Assembly (NCBI GenBank): GCA_947383145.1
Contig: CANDCH010000004.1
Coordinates: forward strand, 62,001 to 126,000
Reading direction: 5' to 3'
Length of the DNA stretch: 64,000 bases
Source of the DNA: an uncultured bacterium
GTDB taxonomy: Bacteria; Bacillota; Clostridia; Oscillospirales; Oscillospiraceae
The stretch's first letter is position 1; every line of letters starts with the position of its first letter. The position numbers and the translations under genes were made by a program. This document shows, one piece after another, positions 48,692-58,850 of this stretch. The notes beneath the pieces were generated by a model. The model saw nothing but the letters and a program-made list of their open reading frames with translations. It did not search any database and was not told the origin of the DNA.

Positions 48692-50602
48692 TCACAGCCA
48701 GTCCGGGTCAATCTGCCGCGCCTTCCGCTCCTTGTAATACTGCGCCTGGGCCTCCCACAGCGCCCGGTATTTGCCCTCCGCCTCCACCAGGCTGTCGTGG
48801 TTCCCCTGCTGCACCACCCGCCCATGGTCGAACACGGCGATCTCCCCGCAGAACCGGCAGGAGGACAGCCGGTGGCTGATATAAATGGCGGTCTTGTCCT
48901 CCACAATGTCGTTGAATTTGGTGTACACCTCGGCCTCCGCCTCCGGGTCCAGGGTGGCGGTGGGCTCGTCCAGCACGATGAAGGGCGCGTCCTGATACAG
49001 CACCCGGGCCAGGGCGATCTTCTGGGCCTCGCCGCCGGACACCTCCACCCCATCGTCCTCAAACTCCCGGTACAGACAGGTGTCCAGCCCCCGGGGCAGC
49101 TCCCCCAGCCTGCCGCCGAAGCCCGCCTTTCTCAGGCACTCCTCCGCCCTGGCCCGGTCATAGTCCTCCGCCGCCGCCACGTTCTGGCCCAGGGGCTGGG
49201 ACAGAAGCTTGAAGTCCTGAAACACCACGGAAAACAGAGCCAGGTAATCGTCGTAGCGGTACTTGCGGATGTCGATGCCGTTGAGAAGGATCACGCCCTC
49301 GGTGGGGTCGTAGAGGCGGCACAGCAGCTTGATGAAGGTGGTCTTGCCGGAGCCGTTCTCCCCCACCACCGCCAGCCGCCCGCCCACGTCGAACTTCATG
49401 GACACATGGCGCAGGGCCCAGGCCTCCGTTCCGGGATATCGGAAGGACACATCCCGGAACTCAATCTCATACTTGCGGTCGGAGCGCTTTTCCGTGGTCA
49501 GGCTGCCCTGGTACATGTTGTTGGGGATGTCCAGAAACTCATAGGTGAGCTTGAGGAATTCCGCGTTGACCCGCAGCTCGCCCCCAATCTCCAGAAGTTC
49601 GGTGAACCCCCGGGCCAGCCCCGCCAGGGCCCCCACGTACTGGGCCACGGAGCCGACCCCAAAGGCCCCGCCCAGGGCCTTCAGTCCCGCGAACAGGTAG
49701 ATCACCCCCACAAAGCCCTGGGACACCGCCCCGGACGCGGCCGCGCAGGCCCCCGCCCACCCCCGGAACGCCTTGGCGATGGGGGAGGCGGTGCCAAAAC
49801 CATGCTGGTCCCCCATATGCGCCTCTCCTTCCGCCTTGAAGTATTCGTCCTGGGCATAGGCGCGGATATCGGCGCCCCGGTGGCGTTCCCGCATGGCAAT
49901 GAAGTAGAAGAAGGAAAAATTACGGTTCCCCTGGGTGCCGTCGTAATCGTCCCAGCAGGAGTTGGCACGGCAGATCAGCGTGCCGGACAACAGCACCGAC
50001 CCCACCAGAAGCGCCCCCATTCCCGCCAAACACAGGGGGCTGTTGAGCCAAGCCAGCGGCCCGCCGGGGGGCACTGGCAGGGTAAACAGGCTCACCGACA
50101 AAGCCACCGCCCCCAGAATCCGAAATACCGCCTCCGTCATATGCTCCATGAGGAGCGTCAGCTTGTTCAGCCCCCAGGCCCCCCAGTTGTTATTCTGCAT
50201 GATCTGGGTGAGCAGCGCCTGGGTTTTGGGTTCGTCCACGTCGCAGTAATCCATGGACAGAAGCTTGTCAAAGAAAATTCGGTTGAACGCGGGCCAAAGG
50301 CTGCTGTGCTCCCAGGCGCCGCACCAACAGGCCGCGGCGGCCTCTATGGCCCCCACCGCCGCCATGGAGGCCAGAAGAGCCGCCAGCATGGCCCACGCCC
50401 GCGCTCCGTCCCCGCCCCCCACGATGGCGTTCACCAGCCGCGCGGTGAAATACAGGGGCAGATAGGGGGCCAGGGCGGTCACCGCCGGCTTGAGGGTGTA
50501 GATGAGAAACACCTCGGGCGCGTACTTCCGCCAGATGGCAAAGCCCCGGCGGCTACAGGCCGCCGCCGCCCGGAAGGACAGGCGCTCCTTTTTCTCAGCC
50601 AT
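48692..50602 (-). CDS. ABC transporter half-molecule (exporter type), second partner
   Basis: 636 residues: six-helix TM domain (about 25-330), then a nucleotide-binding domain (about 375-620). Walker A GENGSGKTT and Walker B FIVLDEPTATLD are intact, but the signature reads VSGGEAQKIALAR instead of LSGGQ, a common asymmetry in heterodimeric exporters. Very few charged residues mark the TM region as type IV exporter. ATG 50602 is preceded by GGGGGGAGG and overlaps a 41-codon frame by eight bases. It probably dimerises with the preceding ABC protein. Substrate unknown; multidrug, peptide or lipid export all possible. Confidence 0.92.
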   Translation of the reverse strand: MAEKKERLSFRAAAACSRRGFAIWRKYAPEVFLIYTLKPAVTALAPYLPLYFTARLVNAIVGGGDGARAWAMLAALLASMAAVGAIEAAAACWCGAWEHSSLWPAFNRIFFDKLLSMDYCDVDEPKTQALLTQIMQNNNWGAWGLNKLTLLMEHMTEAVFRILGAVALSVSLFTLPVPPGGPLAWLNSPLCLAGMGALLVGSVLLSGTLICRANSCWDDYDGTQGNRNFSFFYFIAMRERHRGADIRAYAQDEYFKAEGEAHMGDQHGFGTASPIAKAFRGWAGACAAASGAVSQGFVGVIYLFAGLKALGGAFGVGSVAQYVGALAGLARGFTELLEIGGELRVNAEFLKLTYEFLDIPNNMYQGSLTTEKRSDRKYEIEFRDVSFRYPGTEAWALRHVSMKFDVGGRLAVVGENGSGKTTFIKLLCRLYDPTEGVILLNGIDIRKYRYDDYLALFSVVFQDFKLLSQPLGQNVAAAEDYDRARAEECLRKAGFGGRLGELPRGLDTCLYREFEDDGVEVSGGEAQKIALARVLYQDAPFIVLDEPTATLDPEAEAEVYTKFNDIVEDKTAIYISHRLSSCRFCGEIAVFDHGRVVQQGNHDSLVEAEGKYRALWEAQAQYYKERKARQIDPDWL

Positions 50603-50720
50603 GGCGCGCGCCTCCCCCCTCCGTCCGGCCGAAGGTGAACAGCTCCGGCGGAAGCTTCCCCCACGCCATCATCCCTCGCCTGTCATAATCAAAAATCTGC
50701 CGCAGCAACTCCTTATTCAT
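50595..50720 (-). CDS. 41-residue overlapping small ORF between the two ABC genes
   Basis: ATG 50720 overlaps the stop of the upstream ABC gene by eight bases, and its TGA overlaps the start of the downstream ABC gene by eight bases. It encodes MNKELLRQIFDYDRRGMMAW, then a PPELFTFG segment and a glycine-rich end. A GGGGAG site precedes it. Frame length and the double overlap fit a genuine translationally coupled peptide. It has no TM segment and no known domain. It could be a subunit or accessory peptide of the exporter, or simply a coupling device. Confidence 0.55.
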   Translation of the reverse strand: MNKELLRQIFDYDRRGMMAWGKLPPELFTFGRTEGGGARHG

Positions 50721-52548
50721 CCTCTATCTCCCCTTCCTGATAGTATTTGCTCTGGATATGGAACAGGTAGGCGTACCGCCCGCCCGCGTTCAGCAGCTCC
50801 TCGTGGGTGCCCTCCTCGGCGATGCCGCCGCCCTCCACCAGGATGATGCGGTCGCAGAACCGGGTGGAGGCCAGCCGGTGAGAGATGTACACGCTGGTGC
50901 AGCGCCCGGTGAGGTCGCTGTAGCGCTGGTACAGGTCCCGCTCGGCGATGGGGTCCAGGGCGGCGGTGGGCTCGTCCAGCACCACCACCGGTCCGTTTTT
51001 GTACAGCGCTCTGGCCAGCATCAGCCGCTGCATCTGGCCCCCGGACAGGTCGATGCCGTCCAAATACACCTCCCGGCCCAGATGGGTGTTTTCCCGCTGG
51101 GGCAGCTCCCGGATCTTGTCCGCCACCCCCGCCCGCTCCAGGCAGTCCCACATCCGGGGCAGGTCCGCGCCGTCCCCAGCGGTCTGGACCACGTTTTCCG
51201 CCACGGTGCCCGCCAGCACGGAAAACTGCTGGAACACGGCGGAAAAATGCCTGTAATAGTCCCGGCGGTTGAACTGCCGGATGTCCTCCCCGTCCAGCAG
51301 CACCTGGCCCTCCGTGGGGTCGTAGAGGCCGCAAAGCAGCTTGATGAGGGTGGTCTTGCCCGCTCCGTTTTTGCCCACCACCGCCAGCTTCTCCCCGGGG
51401 CGGATGGTCAGGTTCACGTGGGACAGGGTGTCCTCCTCCGCCCCGGGGTAGCGGAAGGAGACGTCCCGCAGCTCCAGCTGGTAGAGGTGGTTTTCCTTGA
51501 CTGGCAGGGGCCTGCCGTCCTCAAAACGGAAGGGCTCCTCCACGTCCGCCATCTCCCGCAGGGCGGACAGCTCCAGACTCTGCCGGTGGAGCTCCGTCAG
51601 CTGGGCGAATATGCCAGTCACCCACTGGGTAAAGCCGCTCACCGCCGTAAAATACAGCACAAATTGGGCGGGCGTCAGCTCACCCCGGAGGGCCATGGCG
51701 ATGAGCAGGCCGTAGGCCGCGCCGTTGCGCAGAAAGGCCAGCGCCACGTCCAACAGTCCGGCCCACAGGTAGCGCCGGTGGTATTGGGCGCAGAAGTCCC
51801 GGAGCAGGCGGGCGTACTTGCCGTACAGCTCGTTGAGCCAGGGGACCAGGCCGAAAATGCGGATGTCCTTTGCCAGCTTCAGGTCCCGGCTGCGGTTGAT
51901 GACATAATCCCGCTTATGGCGCAGCTCGCCCTCCTCCTCCCGGTGGCGGTAGCGCCAGGAACGGATGCGCTCCCCGGCGAAATAGCTGACGGCGGACAGG
52001 GCAGCGCACAGCCCCGCCGCCCACGGCCCCACCCTGGAGAGCAGCAACAGGTAGATCACAAAGCTGATCACGTTGGTGGCCAGGTCCGTCATGGTTTTCC
52101 AGACGGCCTCCCCGGGGTCTCTGTTGCTGTCCAGGCAGTGGGACGCCTTTTTCATCCGCTTGAGATAGTCTGGGTCCTCAATATGGGGAAAGGATGTACG
52201 GCAGAAGGTCAGGTGCAGGTCCTGGCACAGCCCCTGCCGCACATGAACGCGGCCAAAGATGGCGTTCTGCTCCAGGTAATCCCGCAGGGCGCGGACGGCG
52301 GCCATGCCCAGGGTGAACCCGCCGGTCATCACCGCCAGCGCTCCAGGGGCCGCGCCCCGCTCCACCGCCTCCAGAATGGCCGGAACCACCAGCAGCTCCA
52401 GCAGGCTGGCCGTCACGCCGCAGAACACCAGGCCCGCGCACACGCTGAGCACGCCCTTGCAGTCCCGCCACGCCCGGCGGATCATAAAGGCGCAGTTGGA
52501 CGCCATGCCGTAGGCGGGCTTTTGGCTGTGGTCTCTCAAGTTTTCCAT
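50713..52548 (-). CDS. ABC transporter half-molecule (exporter type), first partner
   Basis: 611 residues: TM domain (about 25-330) followed by a nucleotide-binding domain with Walker A GKNGAGKTT, a canonical LSGGQMQRLMLARAL signature, Walker B PVVVLDEPTAALD and the H-loop YISHRLAS. Start: AGGTGA lies six bases before ATG 52548; a GTG three codons upstream is less likely. It carries the consensus catalytic site, while the partner is degenerate in the signature. It lies downstream of a LytTR/GHKL two-component pair and a terminator, so its expression is probably set by that regulator or read-through. Confidence 0.93.
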   Translation of the reverse strand: MENLRDHSQKPAYGMASNCAFMIRRAWRDCKGVLSVCAGLVFCGVTASLLELLVVPAILEAVERGAAPGALAVMTGGFTLGMAAVRALRDYLEQNAIFGRVHVRQGLCQDLHLTFCRTSFPHIEDPDYLKRMKKASHCLDSNRDPGEAVWKTMTDLATNVISFVIYLLLLSRVGPWAAGLCAALSAVSYFAGERIRSWRYRHREEEGELRHKRDYVINRSRDLKLAKDIRIFGLVPWLNELYGKYARLLRDFCAQYHRRYLWAGLLDVALAFLRNGAAYGLLIAMALRGELTPAQFVLYFTAVSGFTQWVTGIFAQLTELHRQSLELSALREMADVEEPFRFEDGRPLPVKENHLYQLELRDVSFRYPGAEEDTLSHVNLTIRPGEKLAVVGKNGAGKTTLIKLLCGLYDPTEGQVLLDGEDIRQFNRRDYYRHFSAVFQQFSVLAGTVAENVVQTAGDGADLPRMWDCLERAGVADKIRELPQRENTHLGREVYLDGIDLSGGQMQRLMLARALYKNGPVVVLDEPTAALDPIAERDLYQRYSDLTGRCTSVYISHRLASTRFCDRIILVEGGGIAEEGTHEELLNAGGRYAYLFHIQSKYYQEGEIEDE

Positions 52549-52576
52549 GTCTCTCACCTCGAACAGGAGTATAGCG

Positions 52577-52608
52577 CAAAAGCCCCCGGCTGTGCGGGCC
52601 GGGGGCTG
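52577..52608 (-). terminator. Terminator between the GHKL kinase and the ABC genes
   Basis: Stem AGCCCCCGGC/GCCGGGGGCT, followed on the minus strand by CTTTTGCG. It could act as an attenuator in the regulator-to-exporter transcript. A possible -10 (TATACT, 52573-52568) lies just after it. Confidence 0.7.
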
Positions 52609-52650
52609 AATCGTATTGCTCAGGGGCTGAACCGTCTCACAGGGGCGGCG

Positions 52651-53313
52651 TCACCCCACCGGCAGGAGAATTTCGGTGGTAAACGCCCCGTCCTCGCTGT
52701 TTCGGCTGAGCCAGCCCCCCAGCCGCTCCACTATGGCGTCGATGCGGACCAGCCCGAAGCCGTGTCCCTCCCCCTTGGTGGTGCGGAAGCGGCCCCCCAG
52801 CTTTTTCTGCTTGCCTACGGCGGTGAAGTTGGTGAAGGACAGGTAGAGCTGGCTCCCTTTCATGTCAATGTACACCCGGATCAGCCGCTCCTCCTCGGGC
52901 AGGGCCTGACTGGCCTCGATGGCGTTGTCAAACAGGTTGCCGATGATGACGCACAAATCCAGCCGGGAGATGCGCAGCGCCACGGGAATGCTGGCGTCCG
53001 CCTGCACCGGGATATGCTTGGACCTGGCCAGGGATATCTTGCTGTTGAGGATGGCGTCCGCCATGGGGTCTCCCGTCTTAACCACCGTGTCCACTGTGGA
53101 CAGGTCATTCTCCAGCTCGTCCAGATAGGCCCGGACCGCCTCCCAGTTTTCCTGGGCGGCGTAGGCCTTCAGCGCCTGGATATGGCTGCGGTAGTCGTGC
53201 CGCCAGCCCCGCGTCTGGCGGTACATATTTTCCACCTCGGCGTAGTGGATTTCAATCAGTTCCCGCTGGTAGGCGGCGATGCGCCGGTCGATGAGCTTGG
53301 ACAGCAGCGGCAT
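52651..53313 (-). CDS. GHKL-domain sensor kinase without membrane domain
   Basis: 220 residues. A short helical dimerisation/phosphoacceptor region has RGWRHDYRSHIQALKAY (His in the DHp-like RHD), then a GHKL ATPase with IIGNLFDNAIEAS (N-box) and GHGFGLVRIDAIVERLGG (G-box). No TM helix, so it resembles the cytoplasmic catalytic half of AgrC/CitS-type kinases, and how it senses a signal is unclear. Start: GGAGGG lies eight bases before ATG 53313. Separated by 13 bases from the LytTR regulator; the two form a pair. Confidence 0.9.
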   Translation of the reverse strand: MPLLSKLIDRRIAAYQRELIEIHYAEVENMYRQTRGWRHDYRSHIQALKAYAAQENWEAVRAYLDELENDLSTVDTVVKTGDPMADAILNSKISLARSKHIPVQADASIPVALRISRLDLCVIIGNLFDNAIEASQALPEEERLIRVYIDMKGSQLYLSFTNFTAVGKQKKLGGRFRTTKGEGHGFGLVRIDAIVERLGGWLSRNSEDGAFTTEILLPVG

Positions 53314-53326
53314 AGAGCACCCTCCT

Positions 53327-54025
53327 TCATATACGCTGTACAATCGCCCGGTTCAGCTTCTCATACTGTCCCCTGGGCAGCGGAAGCCGTTCCCCGGAGG
53401 ACAGCTCCACCTCCGTCCGGGCCACCCGCTGGATGTAGGCCAAATTGACCAGGCAGGAGCGCCCCACCCTGAAAAACCGGCTGTCCAGCGACCGCTCCAG
53501 CTCGCTGAGGGGCCGCTTCACCGCATAGTCCCGTCCGGCGTGAACGGTGACATAGTTGTGAAGCACGTCGATATAGCGGATTTTGCCCAGAGGCACCCGC
53601 ACGGTCTCCCCAGGCAGCTCCAGGGTCAGGACGGGCTCGTTCCGGGCCAGCCGCCCCACGGCCCGGTCCAAAACCTGGAGCAGCTTATCCGGATTCACCG
53701 GCTTGGTCAGATAGTGCAGGGCGGACACCTCGTAGCCCTCGGCGATATAGTCGGTATAGCCGGTGATAAACACGATCTGAATGCCGTCGTCGTCCCGCCG
53801 CACGGCCTTGGCCAGCTCCACTCCGTCCATCCCCGCCATCTCAATGTCCAGCAGCAGCACGTCAAAATCCTTCCGCTCCTCATAGCGGAACAGGAACGCC
53901 TCCGCCGACGGGAACCTCTCCGTCTCCAGCTCCACCCCCGCCCGCCGGGCCCACTGGGCGGCCAGACCGCCGATATATCCGGCGTAATCCCCGTCGTCGT
54001 CGCAAATGGCGAACCGATAGTCCAT
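53327..54025 (-). CDS. LytTR-family response regulator
   Basis: 232 residues. The receiver domain (1 to about 125) has CDDDGDY acidic residues, LLLDIEMAGMDG, and FITGYTDY with a Lys in LTKPVN. The LytTR DNA-binding domain (about 135-232) has IRYIDVLHNYVTVHAG and SRFFRVGRSCLVNLAYI. LytTR regulators typically control exported peptides, bacteriocins or competence. Start ATG 54025 after AGGTGAG. First gene of the regulator-kinase-ABC module, with its own promoter. Confidence 0.94.
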   Translation of the reverse strand: MDYRFAICDDDGDYAGYIGGLAAQWARRAGVELETERFPSAEAFLFRYEERKDFDVLLLDIEMAGMDGVELAKAVRRDDDGIQIVFITGYTDYIAEGYEVSALHYLTKPVNPDKLLQVLDRAVGRLARNEPVLTLELPGETVRVPLGKIRYIDVLHNYVTVHAGRDYAVKRPLSELERSLDSRFFRVGRSCLVNLAYIQRVARTEVELSSGERLPLPRGQYEKLNRAIVQRI

Positions 54026-54047
54026 AGCTCTCACCTCACTGAATGGA

Positions 54048-54076
54048 AGTATACCATCTCCCGGCGGCAAACGCAA
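54048..54076 (-). promoter_or_regulatory. Promoter of the LytTR/GHKL/ABC module
   Basis: Minus strand TTGCGT 54076-54071, 17-base spacer, TATACT 54053-54048. Confidence 0.6.
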
Positions 54077-54089
54077 CCGGAGAGCATGG

Positions 54090-54119
54090 CAAAAGCCCCG
54101 GCCTGCGCCGGGGCTTTTG
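54090..54119. terminator. Rho-independent terminator of guaB
   Basis: Stem AAAAGCCCCGGC/GCCGGGGCTTTT with loop CTGC. On the minus strand it follows the guaB stop. The next promoter starts beyond it. Confidence 0.9.
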
Positions 54120-54127
54120 CCCGTGGA

Positions 54128-55606
<1,479 letters not shown>

Positions 55607-55633
55607 TCATCCTCCTATTTCTTAATTTTTCCT

Positions 55634-55662
55634 ATTTTACGCTCTGTTTGAATGCCTGTCAA
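55634..55662 (-). promoter_or_regulatory. Sigma-A promoter of guaB
   Basis: Minus strand perfect TTGACA 55662-55657, 17-base spacer, TAAAAT 55639-55634. The -35 box overlaps the last codons of the upstream gluQ gene. Confidence 0.75.
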
Positions 55663-56585
55663 GATAAACAAACTACAACGTCATTTTTCGGCACTTTTGC
55701 CCAGGAGAACTGGCGGGTGAGCTCTTTGGCTGTCACTTTTTCCGGCCTGTCCAACAGCCCCGCGTAATGGGCCAGAAGGCCGGTGAGCTCCCGCGCCGTA
55801 TACCGCGCCCGCAGCGCCCCCATATCCAGGTCGCGGTCCCGCTTGGCCAGCCGCCGCCCGCCGGGCGAAAGCAGCAGCGGCGTGTGGAAAAACCGGGGCG
55901 GCTCATAGCCCAGCGCCCGGTGAAGCCACGCCTGCCGGGGGGCGGAGCACAGCAGGTCCCGGCCCCGGACCACATGGTTGATCCCCATGAGCGCGTCGTC
56001 CACCACCACCGCCAGCTGGTAGGCGAACACCCCGTCGGACCGGCGGACAATGAAATCGCCGCAGTCATGGGCCAGGTTTTCCGCGTAGGGGCCGCAGTTC
56101 CCGTCCTCCAGGGCCACGGTCAGGTCGGGACAGCGCACTCGCCAAGCCGGACGGCGGCCCTGCCGCTCCAGTTCTTCCCGTTCCCGCTGTGTCAAATGGA
56201 AGCACTTGCCGCTGTATACCACCGCGCCGTCGTCCCGGTGGGGGGCGGAGGCGGCCATTCGCTCCGTCCGGCTGCAATAGCAGGGGTAGACCAGACCCTG
56301 CTCCTCCAGGCGGTGAAAGGCGTCCTCATAACAGGCGGTCCTGCGGCTCTGCATATATCCAGGCTCCAGCCCCCCCTCGTCCCAGTCCAGACCCAGCCAC
56401 CGCAGGTCGTCCATGAGCTGGGCGGCAAAGGCCTCACTGGTCCGCTGGGTGTCCAAGTCCTCGATGCGCAGCACCAGCTCTCCCCCGGCGCTCCGCGCGT
56501 CCAGCCAGGCCAGCAGCGCCGCCAGCAGATTGCCCAGGTGCATCCGCCCGCTGGGGGTGGGGGCGAACCGCCCTCTCACGCCCAT
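55659..56585 (-). CDS. gluQ: Glutamyl-queuosine tRNA(Asp) synthetase
   Basis: Truncated GluRS paralogue that attaches glutamate to queuosine at position 34 of tRNA(Asp). 308 residues with the class I signature RFAPTPSGRMHLGNLLAALL (HIGH-like) and a KMSKS-like LAKRD. Between them are four conserved Cys/His zinc-site residues (CYC ... YSGKCFHLT). No anticodon-binding domain, as expected. The last 20 or so residues are somewhat extended. Co-oriented with the SPL-type gene 12 bases upstream; no queuosine-synthesis genes are in the window. Confidence 0.9.
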   Translation of the reverse strand: MGVRGRFAPTPSGRMHLGNLLAALLAWLDARSAGGELVLRIEDLDTQRTSEAFAAQLMDDLRWLGLDWDEGGLEPGYMQSRRTACYEDAFHRLEEQGLVYPCYCSRTERMAASAPHRDDGAVVYSGKCFHLTQREREELERQGRRPAWRVRCPDLTVALEDGNCGPYAENLAHDCGDFIVRRSDGVFAYQLAVVVDDALMGINHVVRGRDLLCSAPRQAWLHRALGYEPPRFFHTPLLLSPGGRRLAKRDRDLDMGALRARYTARELTGLLAHYAGLLDRPEKVTAKELTRQFSWAKVPKNDVVVCLS

Positions 56586-56597
56586 TGCCTCTCCCCC

Positions 56598-57488
56598 TCA
56601 GTCAAAAAATGTGAGCTGCCGGTCCCCATAGCCCAGGGTGGCCGCCCGGACGATGGACTTCATCTCGTACAAAACGCCTTTCTCCCGGCAAGCCTGGGTG
56701 AATGCCGCCCACAGAGCCCGGGCCCTGGGGCTTGCGCACTGATAGCGATCCCCGTACTGCCGCAGATAGCGCTCCCGCAGGCCCCGGCCGGGAAAGGCCC
56801 GCTCCAGGCCGTCCAGAAAATACTCCCGCTGGCCCTGCCGCATGGTGACGCCGAAGACGGGATAGATAAACCGGGCCCCCGCCTGGGCGGCGCGCTCCAC
56901 CACGGCCAGCACGTTTTCCTCGCTGTCCTCCAAAAAGGGCAGCACCGGCATAAGCAGCACGCCGGCAAACAGCCCCGCCCCGGACAGCTTCTCCAGCGCC
57001 GCCAGCCGGCGGCTGGGCGGGGGCGCGTGGGGCTCGATTTTCGCCGCCAGGGCGTCGTCCGCCGTGGTGACGGTGAGCTTGCAGATCACCGGGGAATGCC
57101 GCTGAATGGACGCGAGAATATCCTTGTCCCGGACGATCAGATCACTTTTGGTGGCGATGGCCGTGCCGCACTCATAGGCGTCGATGAGCTCCAGGGCATG
57201 GCGGGTGAGCAGCAATTCCGCCTCAAAGGGATTGTAGGGATCGCTCATGGAGCCGGTGCAGATAAAAGCGGGCCGCGCCTTCCGGGCCAGGTCGTCCCGA
57301 AGGATACGCAGAGCGTCCGCCTTGGCCCGCACAGTGTCAAATTCCCCGATCTGATAGCAGCCGCTGCGGCTGTCGCAGTACAAGCAGCCGTGACAGCACC
57401 CCCGGTAGAGGTTCATGGTATGGTCGGCGCCGAACCACTCCGTGGACCGGCTGCGGTGGAGAAGATGTTTGGCGGACACATATTCCAC
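56598..57488 (-). CDS. SPL-family radical SAM protein
   Basis: 296-residue radical SAM enzyme of the spore photoproduct lyase superfamily. The cluster motif is in YRGCCHGCLYCDSR (Cys-x3-Cys-x2-Cys). Family-typical follow-ups are KARPAFICTGSMSDPYNPFEAE, ATKSDLIVRD, and a C-terminal RQYGDRYQCASPRAR region. Reaction unknown: true SPL repairs spore thymine dimers, but most relatives are uncharacterised. Start: GGGGGGG lies six bases before GTG 57488; the ATG at 57503 has no site. It ends 12 bases before gluQ. Confidence 0.87.
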   Translation of the reverse strand: MEYVSAKHLLHRSRSTEWFGADHTMNLYRGCCHGCLYCDSRSGCYQIGEFDTVRAKADALRILRDDLARKARPAFICTGSMSDPYNPFEAELLLTRHALELIDAYECGTAIATKSDLIVRDKDILASIQRHSPVICKLTVTTADDALAAKIEPHAPPPSRRLAALEKLSGAGLFAGVLLMPVLPFLEDSEENVLAVVERAAQAGARFIYPVFGVTMRQGQREYFLDGLERAFPGRGLRERYLRQYGDRYQCASPRARALWAAFTQACREKGVLYEMKSIVRAATLGYGDRQLTFFD

Positions 57489-57516
57489 AGCGGTCCCCCC
57501 CATTCAAAATGGGCGC

Positions 57517-57550
57517 ATACCCCTCCCGGCGGTCCGTCGGGAGGGGTATG
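57517..57550 (-). terminator. Rho-independent terminator of ftsZ
   Basis: Stem CATACCCCTCCCG/CGGGAGGGGTATG followed, on the minus strand, by a CATTTT stretch. Confidence 0.85.
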
Positions 57551-57552
57551 GT

Positions 57553-58719
57553 TCAGCGTTTGTTGAAGATGCGGAAAATCTCGTCAAAGGGGTCGTCCTC
57601 CACCTGCGCGGCGGCAGTTTCGGACAGCGGCCTGGGGGGCGTGACGGGCCCTACTCCGGCGGGAACGCACTTGGGCTTGTCCTCTGCGGCGGCGGGCTGC
57701 GCCTTGGCCTGGGGCTGCGGCTGGGCAGGCTGCTCCCCTTCCTTGGCGGGCACAGGGTTGTCCACCGTGCCAAAGCCGGTGGCGATGACGGTGACCCGCA
57801 GCTCGTCCTCCAGCGTATCGTCGAAAGCGGTGCCCATCATAAACAGCGCGTCCGGGTCGGCCACCTGCTTGACCATCTCGGCGGCCTGCTCCACCTCCTC
57901 CAGGCCCATGTCCATGGGCCCGGTGATATTGACGATAATTCCCTTGGCTCCCTGAATGGAGGTCTCCAGCAGGGGGCTGTTGATGGCGATCCGGGTGGCC
58001 TCCTCGGCCTTATTCTTCCCCGCGGCCCGGCCCACGCCCATGTGGGCCAGCCCCGCGTCCTTCATGACGGCGGTGACGTCGGCGAAGTCCAAGTTAATGA
58101 GGCCGGTGGTCTTGATGAGGTCGGAGATGGACTGCACCGCCTGCCGCAGCACATCGTCGGCAATGGCAAAGGCGTTGGCAAAGGTGATCTTCTCGTCGGT
58201 GGCGTACTGGAGCCGGTCATTGGGGATAATCACCAGGGAGTCCACCTTCTGCCGCAGTTCCTCAATGCCCTGGGCGGCCTGCTCCATGCGGCGGCGGCCC
58301 TCAAAGTTGAAGGGCTTTGTGACCACGCCCACGGTGAGGATGCCCTTCTCCTTGGCGATCTCCGCCACCACGGGGGCCGCGCCGGTGCCGGTGCCGCCTC
58401 CCATGCCGGCGGTGACAAATACCATGTCCGCCCCCTCCAGCAGGGCGTTGATCTGCTCCTTGCTCTCCTTGGCGGACTCCCGGCCCACCTCTGGGTTGGC
58501 CCCCGCGCCCTTGCCGCCGGTGAGCTTCTCCCCGATGGCCAGCTTCTGGGTGGCCTCAGAGGCGTTGAGGCACTGGCGGTCGGTGTTCACCGCGATGAAC
58601 TCCACCCCCTGCATCCCCGCCCGAACCATGCGGTTGACCACGTTATTGCCGCCGCCGCCCACGCCGATGACCTTTAACACGTCCTCATGACTGGCGGTGG
58701 AATCCATTACAAATGCCAT
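57553..58719 (-). CDS. ftsZ: Cell-division GTPase FtsZ
   Basis: Tubulin-like GTPase forming the Z ring. 388 residues: [13 protein letters not shown] at the N-terminus, the tubulin signature GGGTGTG at residues 107-113, and catalytic-loop residues in [12 protein letters not shown] variable linker ([14 protein letters not shown]) leads to the conserved C-terminal peptide [11 protein letters not shown], which binds FtsA/SepF. Start ATG 58719 after GGAGGG. It is a separate transcription unit with its own promoter, downstream of the ftsQ-murA-murG cluster. Confidence 0.98.
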   Translation of the reverse strand: MAFVMDSTASHEDVLKVIGVGGGGNNVVNRMVRAGMQGVEFIAVNTDRQCLNASEATQKLAIGEKLTGGKGAGANPEVGRESAKESKEQINALLEGADMVFVTAGMGGGTGTGAAPVVAEIAKEKGILTVGVVTKPFNFEGRRRMEQAAQGIEELRQKVDSLVIIPNDRLQYATDEKITFANAFAIADDVLRQAVQSISDLIKTTGLINLDFADVTAVMKDAGLAHMGVGRAAGKNKAEEATRIAINSPLLETSIQGAKGIIVNITGPMDMGLEEVEQAAEMVKQVADPDALFMMGTAFDDTLEDELRVTVIATGFGTVDNPVPAKEGEQPAQPQPQAKAQPAAAEDKPKCVPAGVGPVTPPRPLSETAAAQVEDDPFDEIFRIFNKR

Positions 58720-58786
58720 CCTGTGACCCTCCTATGTAAAACCAGTTAGAAAAAACCTCAGTTGGTATCAAACCATATCTTGTAGT

Positions 58787-58815
58787 ATTGTACCCTTTTT
58801 TCCCCACGGGGTCAA
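58787..58815 (-). promoter_or_regulatory. Sigma-A promoter of ftsZ
   Basis: Minus strand TTGACC 58815-58810, 17-base spacer, TACAAT 58792-58787. Confidence 0.68.
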
Positions 58816-58850
58816 TAGAAAATCGCAGTTTTTTGCCGCTGGGAAAAATC

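Noticed and set aside
53327-54025. Lantibiotic or double-glycine peptide gene next to the LytTR module
   Set aside because: I looked in the gaps (52549-52650, 53314-53326, 54026-54127) and found no short frame with a GG or lanthipeptide core; the only small ORF is the overlapping one at 50595-50720.
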